A stretch of DNA of 64,000 bases from Chara braunii. Lineage: Eukaryota > Streptophyta > Charophyceae > Charales > Characeae. The notes below the pieces were generated by a model that was not told the DNA's origin, did no database searches, and saw nothing but the letters and a program-made list of their open reading frames with translations. Position numbers and translations under genes: made by a program. Of the stretch, positions 54,173 through 64,000 are shown piece by piece (position 1 is the stretch's first letter; the number at the start of each line of letters is the position of its first letter). The stretch lies in assembly GCA_003427395.1 (NCBI GenBank), contig BFEA01000076.1, forward strand, positions 3,426,820-3,490,819. The letters are read 5' to 3'.

Positions 54173-54876
54173 GTTAGCGTCCGAGGGGGTGGGCCTCGGG
54201 GACACGGATCCCATTTCTGTCTCGGAGGTTAGAAGGTGGTCATCTTCTTTCAGTTCTTTGCGTGCGGTTCCCTTCATCCATTCTCAAAGCAATTTATTAT
54301 CCATGCATACATCCGACTTAGCGTCTAGTGCTCAAATTGAGGCTCACAGCCCCAAGCAGCACTAGCCCACCTGACCGTCCAACCATAGCAAAAGACCGGG
54401 GCACCCCCTCTATTTTCACTCTTTCTGGTTTCTCATATCTTGGCTATTCTAAGACTCATTCATGACTCAGTTGGATGAGGCTCCTAGGGGAGGAGTGTTC
54501 TTCACGCCCGTTAACCTATAGATTCCCTAACCTCTCTCGTACTCGACCGATATTCAATGTCTTGTCTTGCTCGTCAATATGTACTCACTGTTTCTCCTAT
54601 CAAAAGCACAATCCTCATTCCATCCAAAGTTAACAACACACCCTTCCCAACCAGTCTCATCCAATGCCCTGTGTCATTGTCTTGTCTACACACTTTCGAA
54701 GGTAGCTCATCCAGAAAGTAGCCTCAAAATGCTATCTTCTAACCCATCGTGACTCGGTCTTTGCTAGTCCTTTTTATCCCACATTCCTCACAAGCTTACT
54801 CATACTATGCAAACCCTGTCATTCCATAATTGCAAGAAAAGGAAATCACAATTTCTTGTCCAGCACTTAACAACGT
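54173..54876. other. Non-coding stretch, nothing recognised
   Basis: No supported gene or repeat. Confidence 0.35.
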
Positions 54877-55311
54877 CTAATCCCTATTGTTGTCATGTGC
54901 CTCAACTCGCTTGGTCTCTTGCTCGTCCCGTTTTTCTGTTGGTTCTTTAACCCCCAGGCCGGAGGCCATGATTTCTCTTCTCCTTCTTGCAATCTCTTGT
55001 AACTCCATCTCACTGTAGAAATCCAATGGTGTGGCCACCACCCCTGCCTTCGCGAGTTCCTGGGTCTTGATAATCCACTCATGTTTGATCACACTGAGCC
55101 ATTGTTGAAACCAATGGTTGGGCGTTGGCCCAAACTCATCCTCCCATCTGAAGGCCCCTTCGCGCGGCTGGTTTATCAGGGGCCGCCTCTCTTCTCTAGG
55201 CCTCGAGATTTTATCCTTCTCATCCCCACTGCTGATCTCTATGACCTCCTGTACTTCCTCCTCCTCATCCTCCTCTTCTTCCGTCTGTATGGGGTTGTAC
55301 CCACCTGTCAA
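54877..55311 (-). CDS. Acidic ORF with SUMO-interaction-like motif, downstream of pol
   Basis: A 144-codon minus frame, probably continuous with upstream frames that are shifted. It has an acidic run (EEEEDEEEEVQ) followed by EVIEISSGDEKD, a hydrophobic core flanked by acidic residues that resembles a SUMO-interacting motif. Later come WFQQWLSVIKHEWIIKTQEL and a basic helix (ELQEIARRRREIMA). It lies downstream of the element D integrase on the same strand. I do not recognise the family. The frame opens with a TTG rather than ATG. Confidence 0.45.
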   Translation of the reverse strand: MTGGYNPIQTEEEEDEEEEVQEVIEISSGDEKDKISRPREERRPLINQPREGAFRWEDEFGPTPNHWFQQWLSVIKHEWIIKTQELAKAGVVATPLDFYSEMELQEIARRRREIMASGLGVKEPTEKRDEQETKRVEAHDNNRD

Positions 55312-56155
55312 GTTCTTTGGATCGTAGCTATAGGGAACCTTTGTCCTCCCTCCATATCCTTCTTCAAAGTCCGGATACCTCCCCTCACAATTGTTGTGAC
55401 CGCTCCACTTTTCAAGCAGACTTTCCCTTCTTCGTCCCCATCCTCACGTTCGTCGCGCATGTCCTGTCTCCCCTCGCTTTCCCCATGCCAAGACTCACGC
55501 TGCTCGCATTTCTCGGCCCCTTCCTCGTCAGTGGCCTGAGCCTTTTCTCTCATATCCGCTTTGCCCCCTTCTCCCACACTCGCCCTTTCTTCCTCGCTTT
55601 CACGGTCGGATGGGATATATATACCTTCTCCCTTCCGGAGAGGCGAAGGTCCTCTACACGCGCTTTCTCGCACCCCTGCCCACCACTTGCTTGGACATGA
55701 ACCCTATGTACAATTTTCTCTTGACAGTCCTCCGCTCTCGACTTGACCCCGCTCCTCCCTCTTCGGTAGGTCTGTCGACTGCCCCGCTATCATTCTCGTT
55801 GCCGAATTTCATTTTGCTTTTCTTAGGCCCCGCTATCATTCTCGTTGCCAAATTCCATTTTGCTTTTCTTAGGTTTTCTTCCTGACCCTGTAAAACAGAA
55901 CAACACCCGCCAAGCCCCTCATACACACGTTGCCCAAGTCCGGTAGGCAATTCCCCTTTCCCTAGAATGTTCCAAGTACCGGCGCATCATGCCGCTATTA
56001 TACATTCCCTTCTTATGGAAATGCCCCATTTGTGATGATCCCATTATTTCCCCATCAAAAACTATGATACAATGCTCCCGACAATCTTTCCCGCCGTCAA
56101 GGCTCGTCATTGCAAAGTCCCAAAACATCTTGTCTTCCAACTTCAGTAAGTCCAA
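55308..56155 (-). pseudogene. Further ORFs between integrase and the acidic ORF
   Basis: Minus frames 56155-55919 (DFAMTSLDGGKDCREHCIIV), 55950-55654 and 55673-55308 (charged, Glu/Arg-rich) follow the integrase of element D. They could be fragments of one extra 3' ORF that also includes 55311-54877. A 46-bp tandem duplication (55781-55872) disrupts the middle. No known family recognised. Confidence 0.4.
55781..55872. repeat. 46-bp tandem duplication
   Basis: GCCCCGCTATCATTCTCGTT begins at 55781 and again at 55827, the copies differing at few bases. Confidence 0.9.
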
Positions 56156-56254
56156 ACCATTGCCCCAGCCCCCAAAATGACAGTCCCACAGACGCAGTCA
56201 AAGACAAAACCATAGTGTGGGCAAGGCTGTCGTCAGTTCTTAGCTTGTAGGTCC
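56156..56254 (-). other. Short spacer after integrase
   Basis: No feature seen. Confidence 0.3.
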
Positions 56255-57180
56255 TCAGTTTTCTTGTCCTCGGCCTCGTGAAGCCATTGTTCCACTGGGT
56301 CCCGACTTAGAAACCTGACTCAATCGTTGCTCTGGGAAGGGTCCTTTCAATCCAGTCCGATCCAAATCTTCCAGTTCGAAGGTGTTCAGTCCCACCCGCT
56401 TGGTGATCCGGTAGGGGCCTTTGAACCTCCTCCCCAGCTGCCCAGACCAAGCACTTTCTAGTGCCGAGTTCCTTAGCAATACTGCCACCCCCACCTGAAG
56501 TGGCTCCTTTCTGACATTCTTAACCTGGTCCCACCTTGCTTTATCCCTCATTCTGCTGTCTAGTACCCGGTTGGCGATGTCTTCCATTACCTCCTCGTTC
56601 TTAAGGACTTGTTGACACCTCGCCTCAATTAACTCTTCCGTGGTCATACGTGGATCATCATCTAACCTGTTCCAGGTAGGTATCAAGGTTTCCACGGGAA
56701 AGTCAATCTCTCTTCCGTACCAAAGTTCTGCTGGGGTACATCCCGTTGTCCTCTTAGGTGTCATGTTCTCTGAGAAGACATCCTGCTTAAGATACCTAGG
56801 CCAGCTCCCCAGATGTTCCGCCGCGAGCTTCGCAATCGTGTTCTTTACGGTTCGGTGCCCTCTTTCCACAGGCGCATTGGCCTCCTGGTGGTATGGCTCG
56901 ATGAGTTTGATTGGCACGCAGAGCCTCTTAAGCATTCCCAACACTTCTTGGTTCACAAATTTTGTCCCATTGTCCGCTATAAACCTCCTGATGAAAGGAT
57001 GCCTCAAGTAGAAGTCTTCTATCCAGTCCGCTACACTTCTCCCTGTCTTTTTCTTGAGAGCGACCGCCTCCACGAACCCACTCAAGTTGTCTCGCGCATC
57101 CAGGATCTACCTGTACTCATTTGTTGATACAGGCATGACCGCAAGGTCAATGTGGACCAGATGTCCCGGCCCTAGCACCA
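56255..57180 (-). pseudogene. Element D integrase catalytic core and GPY/F domain
   Basis: Reading down the minus strand: LVHIDLAVMPV (D1, near 57150), a TAG one transition from TGG, then the 276-codon frame 57085-56255 with RRFIADNGTKFVNQEV (D2) and EANAPVERGHRTVKNTIAKL (E). It also has GCTPAELWYGREIDFPVETL, and the C-terminal RRFKGPYRITKRVGLNTFEL, a GPY/F-like module. The NAPVERGHR motif differs from the NGQTEQMNR type of elements A and B, marking a separate gypsy lineage. Confidence 0.9.
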
Positions 57181-57621
57181 GCGTTGGTCTAAGCGGCTCG
57201 AAGACGCGTGTCGACCTCCGTTCCTGGCAGATTAGGCAGGTCTGGTAGTACGTGGTGATTATGCCTGCCATGCCTGGCCAGTTTAGAGTGGCGTTATCTT
57301 CGCAGGAGTTCCTTTGGACGATCGATGTCCTCCTGCTAGTCCGTCGTGCATTGCCGGGATCACATCCAACTGCCTAGATCTCCCGCACACAACTCTTCTA
57401 GGCATAGCACCTTCCTCTCTTCGGAACAGATGGCCGCCCCTTAGGACGTACCTCTCGGCCTCCTCCCTTGCTTTAATGCTGACTTCCATGGGTTGTTTGT
57501 TTCCAACCAGCAACAACCCAATCTCCCGAAAGATCCCTTCGTATACCTGGGCATAGAAAAACTTCTTCCTTTTCTGGTCCTCATCCTTTCTATCCTGCAT
57601 CTGGTTTACCATCCACCGCAA
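57181..57621 (-). pseudogene. Element D integrase zinc-binding domain
   Basis: 57621-57283 gives YVLRGGHLFRREEGAMPRRV and AMHDGLAGGHRSSKGT (His pair). After a stop, the continuation has WPGMAGIITTYYQTCLICQE with the Cys pair, completing HHCC. Confidence 0.85.
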
Positions 57622-57633
57622 CTCTTTCCTTTC

Positions 57634-58434
57634 TCAAGATTCCACTAAGCTCATCACGGCTTCCCGGCCTCCCTCAACCGCCATTGCTATTAGTTCCTCC
57701 TTCGGTCCTACTATCGCTCCCGACGAATCTTTCTCCTCTTTGCGACCTTGAGTGGTGACTGGTCCTTCCCTCAGTTCTGCTACTACGGCAGGCGCCCCCT
57801 TTTCCAAAGTCCGGATCAACAGTTCCCCCAACGTGCATCCTTCGCCCATCATTTCGTTATCCACCGCAAGAGTTCCTCCTTCGTATTCAAGGAATGCGTG
57901 TATGGGCTCCGCATCCTCCACCCCTTCGGGAGTGATGCAGACCTCACTCGGCCCATCGGCCTTATTTCTGATTCCGACGATTCGTTCGATCTTGTAATCG
58001 AACTGCCAGATAAATCCTACCCATCTCCCCACCGTCGGATCTATAGGCCTGTAATTCTTTGAGGCCCCTGCAACATTCGTCGGATCGATCCTCAGGATGA
58101 ACCGCCTCCCAAATAGGTAGGCCTGAAAGGTCTTGAGGCAGTGCAAGATGGCTAGGACCTTGTTCTTGAATTGTGAGTACCGCCGTTCTGCGGAGTCCAG
58201 GGTTCTGTTTTCAAACCTAATTGGCCTCTCTTTTCCTTCCTCATCCCTTTCAATCAGCACGCCTCCTGTGACCAAGGGTCCTCCATCCGTTTCTAGGATG
58301 AATGGTTGTCCCACTTCGTCATTAAAACAGGGTGCAGACAAGACGACTTGCTCAGACGTCAGTATGTCCTTGAGTGTTTGGACGGCCCCTTCTCTCTCCT
58401 CCGTCCAATCCATGGTCCCTTCTTCTCTGATCAT
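57634..58434 (-). pseudogene. Element D RNase H and tether
   Basis: A 266-codon open frame. RNase H begins PFILETDGGPLVTGGVLIER (catalytic Asp in ETDGG) and continues RYSQFKNKVLAILHCLKTFQ, LFGRRFILRIDPTNVA and IVGIRNKADGPSEV. About 120 residues of acidic linker follow to the integrase. It is the longest uninterrupted pol frame of element D. Confidence 0.85.
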
Positions 58435-58511
58435 GGCCCGGATAGGCTCAGCGATTTTGGCAAAACTTCTAATGAAAATCCTTCAAAAGCCGACCACGCC
58501 TAAGAATGCTC

Positions 58512-59059
58512 TTACCTTTGTTGTCGTGCGCAGGGGTGTTGGCCACTGTCAGTTTTCGTCGGATCCTGCTTCCTACTGTATGCGCCACAACGAAATCCTG
58601 GTATGGTTACTTTCGATACTGCTAGAATACTCTTTGGCCCGCTAGCCGTAATGTTGTATACTAGGAATCGGCGCAGTACGTCATTGATGTCCTGTAGATG
58701 GTCCAATACAAATCTTCGGATTCCCGGCTGGACTTTCGTCTCGTCCTTCTCTTGAGCGCCTTTGATCGGGTTGTCATCGATGTTGGGCTCACACTTCTCT
58801 GGGAACATGTCTCCGACTACATTGAGCATTCTCCATTGCGCTTCGGCTACTGCGTTTGTGAAGCCCATAGGGGTCACTTGCATCTGCAACTGGCCTACGG
58901 GGGTGTGCATTGCAGTGTATGGTCTGTCCCAAACATCCAATGGAAGTTGGTCGTACCCTGAGTACAGATCTATCAGGGAGTAAATGCTCCGGCCGGCGTG
59001 CGACTCGGCTTATAAATCGGCCTGAGGTAGCGAGCCAGCATCCCGGATGGTTATTGCAT
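58512..59059 (-). pseudogene. Element D RT palm, YIDD changed to NIDD
   Basis: Upstream of the methionine the frame reads SLIDLYSGYDQLPL (first catalytic Asp), then MDVWDRPYTAMHTPVGQLQM and QVTPMGFTNAVAEAQWRMLN. The active site is CEPNIDDNPIKG, where this lineage is expected to have a Tyr before IDD (inference), and GFRCGAYSRKQDPTK follows. Both Asp are kept. Frames break near 58512 and near 59060. Confidence 0.85.
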
Positions 59060-59675
59060 TCAACTTCTGCAGATCCACCTCAGCGTCTTGTTGGGCTTTC
59101 GAAAGACGAACCACCGGTTTGCGTATGACGACGCCGTAGGTTTTGCGACGAAGGAGTCCATCTTTACTCGAAGAAGGTCTGTAACTTCCCCCGCTATCCC
59201 AAACTCATAGGACGGACCCTTGTCATTCCAACACTCATGCTCTACCGTGTGGATTCTGACCGGAGGAATCAGCTTCGCGTCCAACCGCCCCTTTTGGTGA
59301 TTTCTGAAGGCAAATGCCAGGTGAAACTCCTGGCAGGTCCTTTTGATCAGGCGAGTTTCTTCTTCCGTTAAGAATTCGTCTACCCCTATCTTCATTGTAT
59401 CAGCTACCTCATCTGGTATCCGATGCCCTTCCGTCGCTCTCCTCTCCCAGATCACTCGAAGGACTTCCTCCTCCTTCTCCATAGCCTCTTCCTTTGATGT
59501 CTCTAGCAGGATCGAGACCGATTTTGCTTTCTTCCCTACCGGCTTGTACTTTCGAACACTTCCTTCCGGGATCTTTTTCTCCTAAAAAATGAACGGTCGG
59601 GATTACCCTCGTCACCTCTACGATTCGTGGTTGAATACTGACTAATTTTCCATTCAGACGATATCCCTTTTGCAC
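59060..59675 (-). pseudogene. Element D RT fingers and upstream linker
   Basis: 59482-59060 has FLTEEETRLIKRTCQEFHLA, PPVRIHTVEHECWNDKGPSY and SSYANRWFVFRKPNKTLRWI (RT fingers). 59675-59409 is a linker in another frame. Confidence 0.75.
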
Positions 59676-59681
59676 TTCTCC

Positions 59682-61107
59682 TTAGAATTTGGCCAATGCC
59701 ACCGAGTCCACTCCTACGTTGTGGTATCTGATGGCCTTGATGAGCTGTAACAAATCGGGAATCTCGAGTGCGACTTCTGGCACGTCCATGCGCACTTCTT
59801 TCCGCTTGGGCAGGCTGGCTCCGAGTTCAACTTCTGATTCCCTTTCTGCCACCATAACACCTAAGACTTCATCCTCCTGCCTTCTCTTCTTCTGGGGCAG
59901 GCCCATCTTGATCCATTCCTTCTTATTGAATGCTTCCTCGATCATGATTTCTACCCTTTCTCTCATGCCCTCCATTCGCGCAAAAGCCCCTTTCCATGCG
60001 CTATCTTCGAATGATGGTGACCATGTTGCTAACTTCCCCTTCGGAGGGTGTCCTCCCGTCCCAAGGAGTCGGAGGAGCTCGCCCCGGCTGGTCACTGGGT
60101 CCTCTATGTCTACCATGTATGTGCCATCGTGCAAGTGCATACCTATCATTTCTACATTTGCGCACCATGGTCTCCCGAGGATTATGTCGTGGTCCATTTC
60201 CTCCATTACTGTCATCCGTTGAAACGACCAGATCGACTCCCTGATGCCTGCCTTGATTGCACATTTTGTGACGTACCCAACGAACGGAATTTCCCCACCG
60301 GCTCCCCGGATGCTCCCAGTTATTTCCTTGTTTACCGTACTGCCCGTGATTGTTGTGAAATCTCTCCTTATGAGAGATTTCAGTTCCCCCGTCGACTAAT
60401 GCGTCGGTATGATGAGTCGCGATCTGGATTTTCAACTTTCCTACGGGTAGCGCATAGAAGTTGAGCTTTGTCCCAGGAGGTGCCCTCATGACCTCGCCAC
60501 CTTCTCGGTCTGGCAAGCTCAGGCGGATGTCCGCAAAGGCTTTCTCGAGATCCTCCAAATCCCCTCCACTCCTTTGAAGGTTGGCTACTTCTTGCGGAGC
60601 TTCCTCCTCCCTTTCCTCTTCCGGTGATTCGGGGTTTTCGTCTATCTGTACTCGCCGCCGAGTCAACAGTTGTCTAAGCCCTTTGAGCAACCTAGGGCTG
60701 ACTTGCAGCATGGTCTGAAACGACACCGACAACATGGTTCCTAGTAATTTGCTAAGGGTGTCATCGATCTCAGGCATGGTTAAGATCGCGATTTGATACC
60801 TAAACTTCTTTTTAGCAGCGGTAAGTTTGTCTGTAGGCTCCTCTTCCCTAGGCTTCCCATAGACTTTCTCTGGTTCCTCGGCCTCGGGCTCTGCTTGGGG
60901 TACGGAGCTTCCAGTGACCTCCTCCATTACGGTGTCACGGATAATCCTTCTCCCAACCGTCCCTAGCCGAGTAGTCGTGTTCACCCTATCACGTCCGTCG
61001 TTTTCCAGAATGAAGTTGACCTGCGGCCCGCGTCCCCGAAGTTGATCCCAGATGATATCGACCACCGGCTCAGCCGCTACGGCCACTATCTCTAGCCCAT
61101 TGCGCAT
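59682..61107 (-). pseudogene. Element D Gag-like linker and protease
   Basis: 61107-60001 begins Gag-like and ends its homologous part with IATHHTDALVDGGTEIS, a retropepsin loop with D-G-G. A frameshift near 60365 moves the rest to 60215-59682, which has MDHDIILGRPWCANVEMIGM (second half of the protease) and a Lys/Glu-rich linker. No zinc knuckle was found. Confidence 0.75.
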
Positions 61108-61567
61108 GATAATGCGGTTCTTCCTGCAGAGGACCTTCTTCGTTCCTAGTCATCATTTCCTCAATCAATTGTGCCTTGTACTCCGCGGTCCTTATTTCTA
61201 TCTCCGCTAGTTTGCGCCTCGCATCTGTGACCCTCACTTTCTTAGACACAGCTCCCTTTGAATTCCGGGAGCTTGTCCTATCCTTATTTTTGCCCTCCTT
61301 GGTCTCTTGAGTCCCTTGTCTGCTTCCCCCGGCTTTCCCCGAGCTTTCCCCTGAGGAGATTTCCTTCCGGTTCCCTTTGATACCCTCTGGATTTATCGAT
61401 TCTCTGTCTTTCTGACCCTCTTTGCTCTGCACGGCACTGCCTCCTAAGCCTGGTCCTCCTTTGCTCCTACGGTTATCCGTCTCATCTTCCGTTGCCATTT
61501 TGCCTAGTTCTGCATAAACCAAAGGGATTCCCCAGGACACACACAGTGCGAGGCATTTAGGTTCCAT
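61070..61567 (-). CDS. Element D Gag-like N-terminal hydrophilic region
   Basis: A 166-codon frame, Ser/Gly/Lys-rich (GSAVQSKEGQKDRESINPEG) with a helical end (LAEIEIRTAEYKAQLIEEMM). The MATEDETDNRRSKGG methionine at about 61497 is a plausible start for the gag-pol reading region. It overlaps the next frame by 38 bp, suggesting a frameshift. Confidence 0.5.
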   Translation of the reverse strand: MEPKCLALCVSWGIPLVYAELGKMATEDETDNRRSKGGPGLGGSAVQSKEGQKDRESINPEGIKGNRKEISSGESSGKAGGSRQGTQETKEGKNKDRTSSRNSKGAVSKKVRVTDARRKLAEIEIRTAEYKAQLIEEMMTRNEEGPLQEEPHYHAQWARDSGRSG

Positions 61568-61950
61568 AGGTTCCGGCTTCGTTGGCTCATCTTTATTCGG
61601 ATTTTCGTTTCCCGATTGCTTCCCTAAGGAGCCGCGACCGGCCCTGCCGCCCTACCGAGCTAAGGGACATGACTTAGTTCCCTTTATCACAGGCTCGTTT
61701 AGAGTGCCCCTGTTCCGTCGGACTGGCTCGTAGGAGTCCCGGTTAGGCATCCCGCCAGGGAAAGTTTCCCGAGCGGTATTCCCCTTTTCGACCTCCAGGG
61801 TCATGGCAACCATTAGGAGTCTACCCTCCCCCTTTTATGCTCTAGCAGTCTTTGATCGTCCGGGTCCGAAGGTCCTTCCTTATTTCCATCGGTGAGCCCT
61901 GGTACGTAGCGGGCTATACTTGATTTGCGCTACTGGCCCGCCCCCGGATG
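61568..61950. other. Spacer between element D gag and upstream ORFs
   Basis: No coding signal or repeat seen. Confidence 0.35.
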
Positions 61951-62664
61951 CTAGTCCCGTTCTCGTCCTCGTGGCCCTTCCGGTTCGGTAGGCTCCTCGA
62001 ATAGTTGAGCCACCCCCGCTCGATATCTCTCTCCTATCTCGATTTCCCTCTGGATTATGTGTTCGTATTCTGCCCAGGCTAGCCGTGGCAACCTAAATAT
62101 CAGGATATGGATAACTTCCAGTAATTCATGGGCCCTGTTTTCCCAGAACGGCCCTTGTTCCACAACAACGTCATAGAACATCCCGATGGTCTGATAGGGG
62201 AAGTGGTCTACCCAGATTATTGCCGAGTCTGCCAACTCCTGCGCCCTTGCGAGGCTCCCGAAGATGAGGTCTATCATAAATCGGGGGATCCGGCACCTCA
62301 GCGGTGTGGTCAGTGCCCTGAATTCCCTCCATCCTCCCATTTCCACCCTGGTAAGTAAGTCCACGTTTCTTCTACCCCTGATTGATTGTCCTATCCGCCT
62401 CAACACCCGGGCCGCCCTCTGAAAGCCTGGCGTTAGCTCGTGGCCTTGCGCTATTCCTATCCCCAGGAAGTGTCAGCCAGTCTCGGGTAGGTACAGGACC
62501 CCGGTTGCCTCTAAATTGGAAAACAGGTCATCCCCAGGTCCTCGGTTGAGTCTCATCCCCGTCCACCGATATTCCACCAACATGAAGGCGCTGTCTCTCC
62601 CTAGAGTCACGGCCCGCCATTCCACGTCGAATCCCCGAAAGTTGAAATTTGACGGAAGGGACAC
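61951..62664 (-). pseudogene. Unknown ORF family, copy 1
   Basis: About 237 codons with a single in-frame TGA at 62475-62473, where the paralogue has Trp, so a TGG-to-TGA change is likely. Features: AFMLVEYRWTGMRLNRGPGD, GVLYLPETG-stop, then GIGIAQGHELTPGFQRAARV, RVEMGGWREFRALTTPLRCR, GMFYDVVVEQGPFWENRAHE and IIQREIEIGERYRAGVAQLF. No known family recognised. It is paralogous to 63025-63809 and to the partial copy at 63846-64000. It opens without an ATG. Confidence 0.6.
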
Positions 62665-63024
62665 TTCCCATCTCCTCCCGTTATTCTAGGGCGGTCCGGG
62701 GTCCGGGGTCCGAGGCTGGCATTCCGTCCGCACACGTCTTGCCGGGTAATTTCCTGCATAGTTCACATAAAAAGGATTACGGCCCGTTCTTCAGCAACTG
62801 CCCATCTTCCTACTGTTTCCTTTCCGGCTTATGCCCCCTTTGCTCTTTTCTGCCATGCGTCCCACATTTGTGCCCACAATGGTCGGGCACCTTCCCTTGT
62901 TTCAATCCCCTCTCATGACATGCTAAGCTAACGTACATGCCCCCCCTTTTCTTATGTTACACCCTCGTTTACATGCGTCCTCCATGCTCCCGACCTTTCT
63001 GCGGCGTTCGATTTTCTGGTCCCT
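62665..63024. other. Spacer between paralogous ORFs
   Basis: No coding signal seen. Confidence 0.35.
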
Positions 63025-63809
63025 TTAATCGAACCACAATACCTCAAACAATTTAAAGACATCATCCACATAGGATGGAGCGGCCGCCGCCTCCCGGGTA
63101 ACTATGGCGTCCCAAGCCTCTGCGTCTACCTCTAGGCGGTCATACTTGCGTATCCTCAGGACGGTGAGGACTTCTCCGACTCTATCTCCGTAGAAGGGCC
63201 CATATTTTAACGAGATCCTATAGAATTCCTCAGTCAGCTAGGCACACTCTCTGTGTACTTCTTTCATGGAGTCGGCCAGGTCTACGATGTGCTCGAAACC
63301 CCCAAACCACTCGGCCACGAACTCGGGCACCCACGCCGTTGTTCGTAGGCTGGGAGGGTTGAGTTCCTTCCATCCCCCTATCACAACTCTGCTCCTAACT
63401 TCGTCCTATCCCTCATTGGCGAACCTCTTGCCTTCTTTTTGGGTTCGCGCCTCTGCATCCCCAGAAGCCATATTGGATCCTGTCCTGTTGCTATCATAAT
63501 GCAAAATAGGCGCCACCCGTCTTCGGAAAGGACGACCGTTCCGACCGATTCCACTTTGCCTTCTGCTACCTCGTCCCAACCTTCCTCTTCCCTTATTGGG
63601 TTCCAAATCCGCTCTATCCATACATATGATAGTCCCAGAACAACCTCAAACCCGACCCAGTCGCATGTGGTTCCTCTCCACTCGTTTTCTGCTAGTATAG
63701 GCATTTTTATCCCCCCCCTTAGTCGCCTTGGTTCCCATCCCTTGAAGGTGTATTCCATCAACAATTCCTCTCTCGTCATCTTTTCCCTTCCTGCACAATG
63801 CCAGACCAC
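63025..63809 (-). pseudogene. Unknown ORF family, copy 2
   Basis: About 261 codons broken by a frameshift near 63400-63440 and a TAG near 63239. The first part reads MTREELLMEYTFKGWEPRRL, VVLGLSYVWIERIWNPIREE and VVLSEDGWRLFCIMIATGQD. The second reads RSRVVIGGWKELNPPSLRTT, EEFYRISLKYGPFYGDRVGE and VDDVFKLFEVLWFD. Shared landmarks with copy 1, in the same order, are GGW(K/R)E, LADS, FY-YGPF-R-E and the LFE end. Possibly a Gag-like module of element D or an unrelated gene family. Confidence 0.6.
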
Positions 63810-63845
63810 TCGGTCTCCCTAAGTAAGTCACCCTCCTTAGAAATC

Positions 63846-64000
63846 TCAGTCCTCTATCTCATCATCTTCATTCTCATCACTAAAGTTGTCCTCTTCGTTG
63901 TGGAACAACTCCCTCACCCCTTCCAGGAATATCTCCCCTATTGCCACATTTCTGTAGACTATCCCCCAATGCACGGAGCTAGGGACAAAGACATTGTTTA
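63846..64000 (-). CDS. Unknown ORF family, copy 3 (C-terminal part)
   Basis: Enters from the right edge and ends at TGA 63848-63846. It reads YRNVAIGEIFLEGVRELFHN, aligning with IQREIEIGERYRAGVAQLFE of copy 1, and then an acidic tail (DNFSDENEDDEIED). The start is outside the window. Confidence 0.6.
   Translation of the reverse strand, partial: NNVFVPSSVHWGIVYRNVAIGEIFLEGVRELFHNEEDNFSDENEDDEIED

Overview
The window is repeat-rich eukaryotic nuclear DNA with almost no ordinary genes. Nearly all recognisable coding sequence comes from decayed Ty3/gypsy (Metaviridae-like) LTR retrotransposons. They show retropepsin, reverse transcriptase (RT), RNase H and integrase motifs, CCHC Gag knuckles and initiator-tRNA-like primer binding sites. 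A U6 snRNA pseudogene, hAT-like DNA transposon insertions, a candidate tRNA-derived SINE and many tandem arrays fit a large plant-lineage genome. A repeat-laden charophyte alga such as Chara is my guess from general style; no database was consulted. Sequence artefacts (a Tn5/Nextera junction, N gaps) show a short-read draft assembly.

Layout. 1-530 is an ~87-bp tandem repeat. 1646-4578 (minus) is a Gag-protease retroelement without RT. 4160-6430 carries arrays of TGACGTGGC-like motifs. 5511-12035 (plus) is a complete but stop-riddled gypsy element (element A) with two LTRs. 12989-21268 (plus) is a second LTR element (element B), inserted into an older minus-strand LTR and itself carrying a 718-bp insertion with an 8-bp target duplication. 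22248-22316 is a broken U6 copy. 22364-24187 is the only long ORF that could belong to a host gene. 24840-30445 is the 3' end of a minus-strand gypsy element whose LTR is split by a 3.25-kb hAT-like foldback element.

30446-38100 holds mostly non-coding repeats: diverged repeat pairs, a hammerhead-ribozyme-like core, spaced direct repeats, an alternating A/B satellite and a candidate minus-strand SINE. 38285-42680 (minus) is a third gypsy pol/gag (element C). 43979-51420 contains an LTR fragment, a long inverted repeat with ~0.83-kb arms, a series of perfect hairpins and a 91-bp satellite. 52021-54172 has 63-bp and 40-bp arrays. 54877-61567 (minus) is a fourth, distinct gypsy lineage (element D) with extra ORFs downstream of integrase. 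Upstream of its gag/pol, 61951-64000 contains three tandem paralogous ORFs of unknown function, the best candidate here for something undescribed.

Within each retroelement the modules follow the usual order gag, protease, RT, RNase H, integrase. None looks intact: I see nonsense codons, frameshifts, short tandem duplications, lost catalytic residues and nested insertions, so the window records waves of insertion and decay. All homology calls were made by eye.
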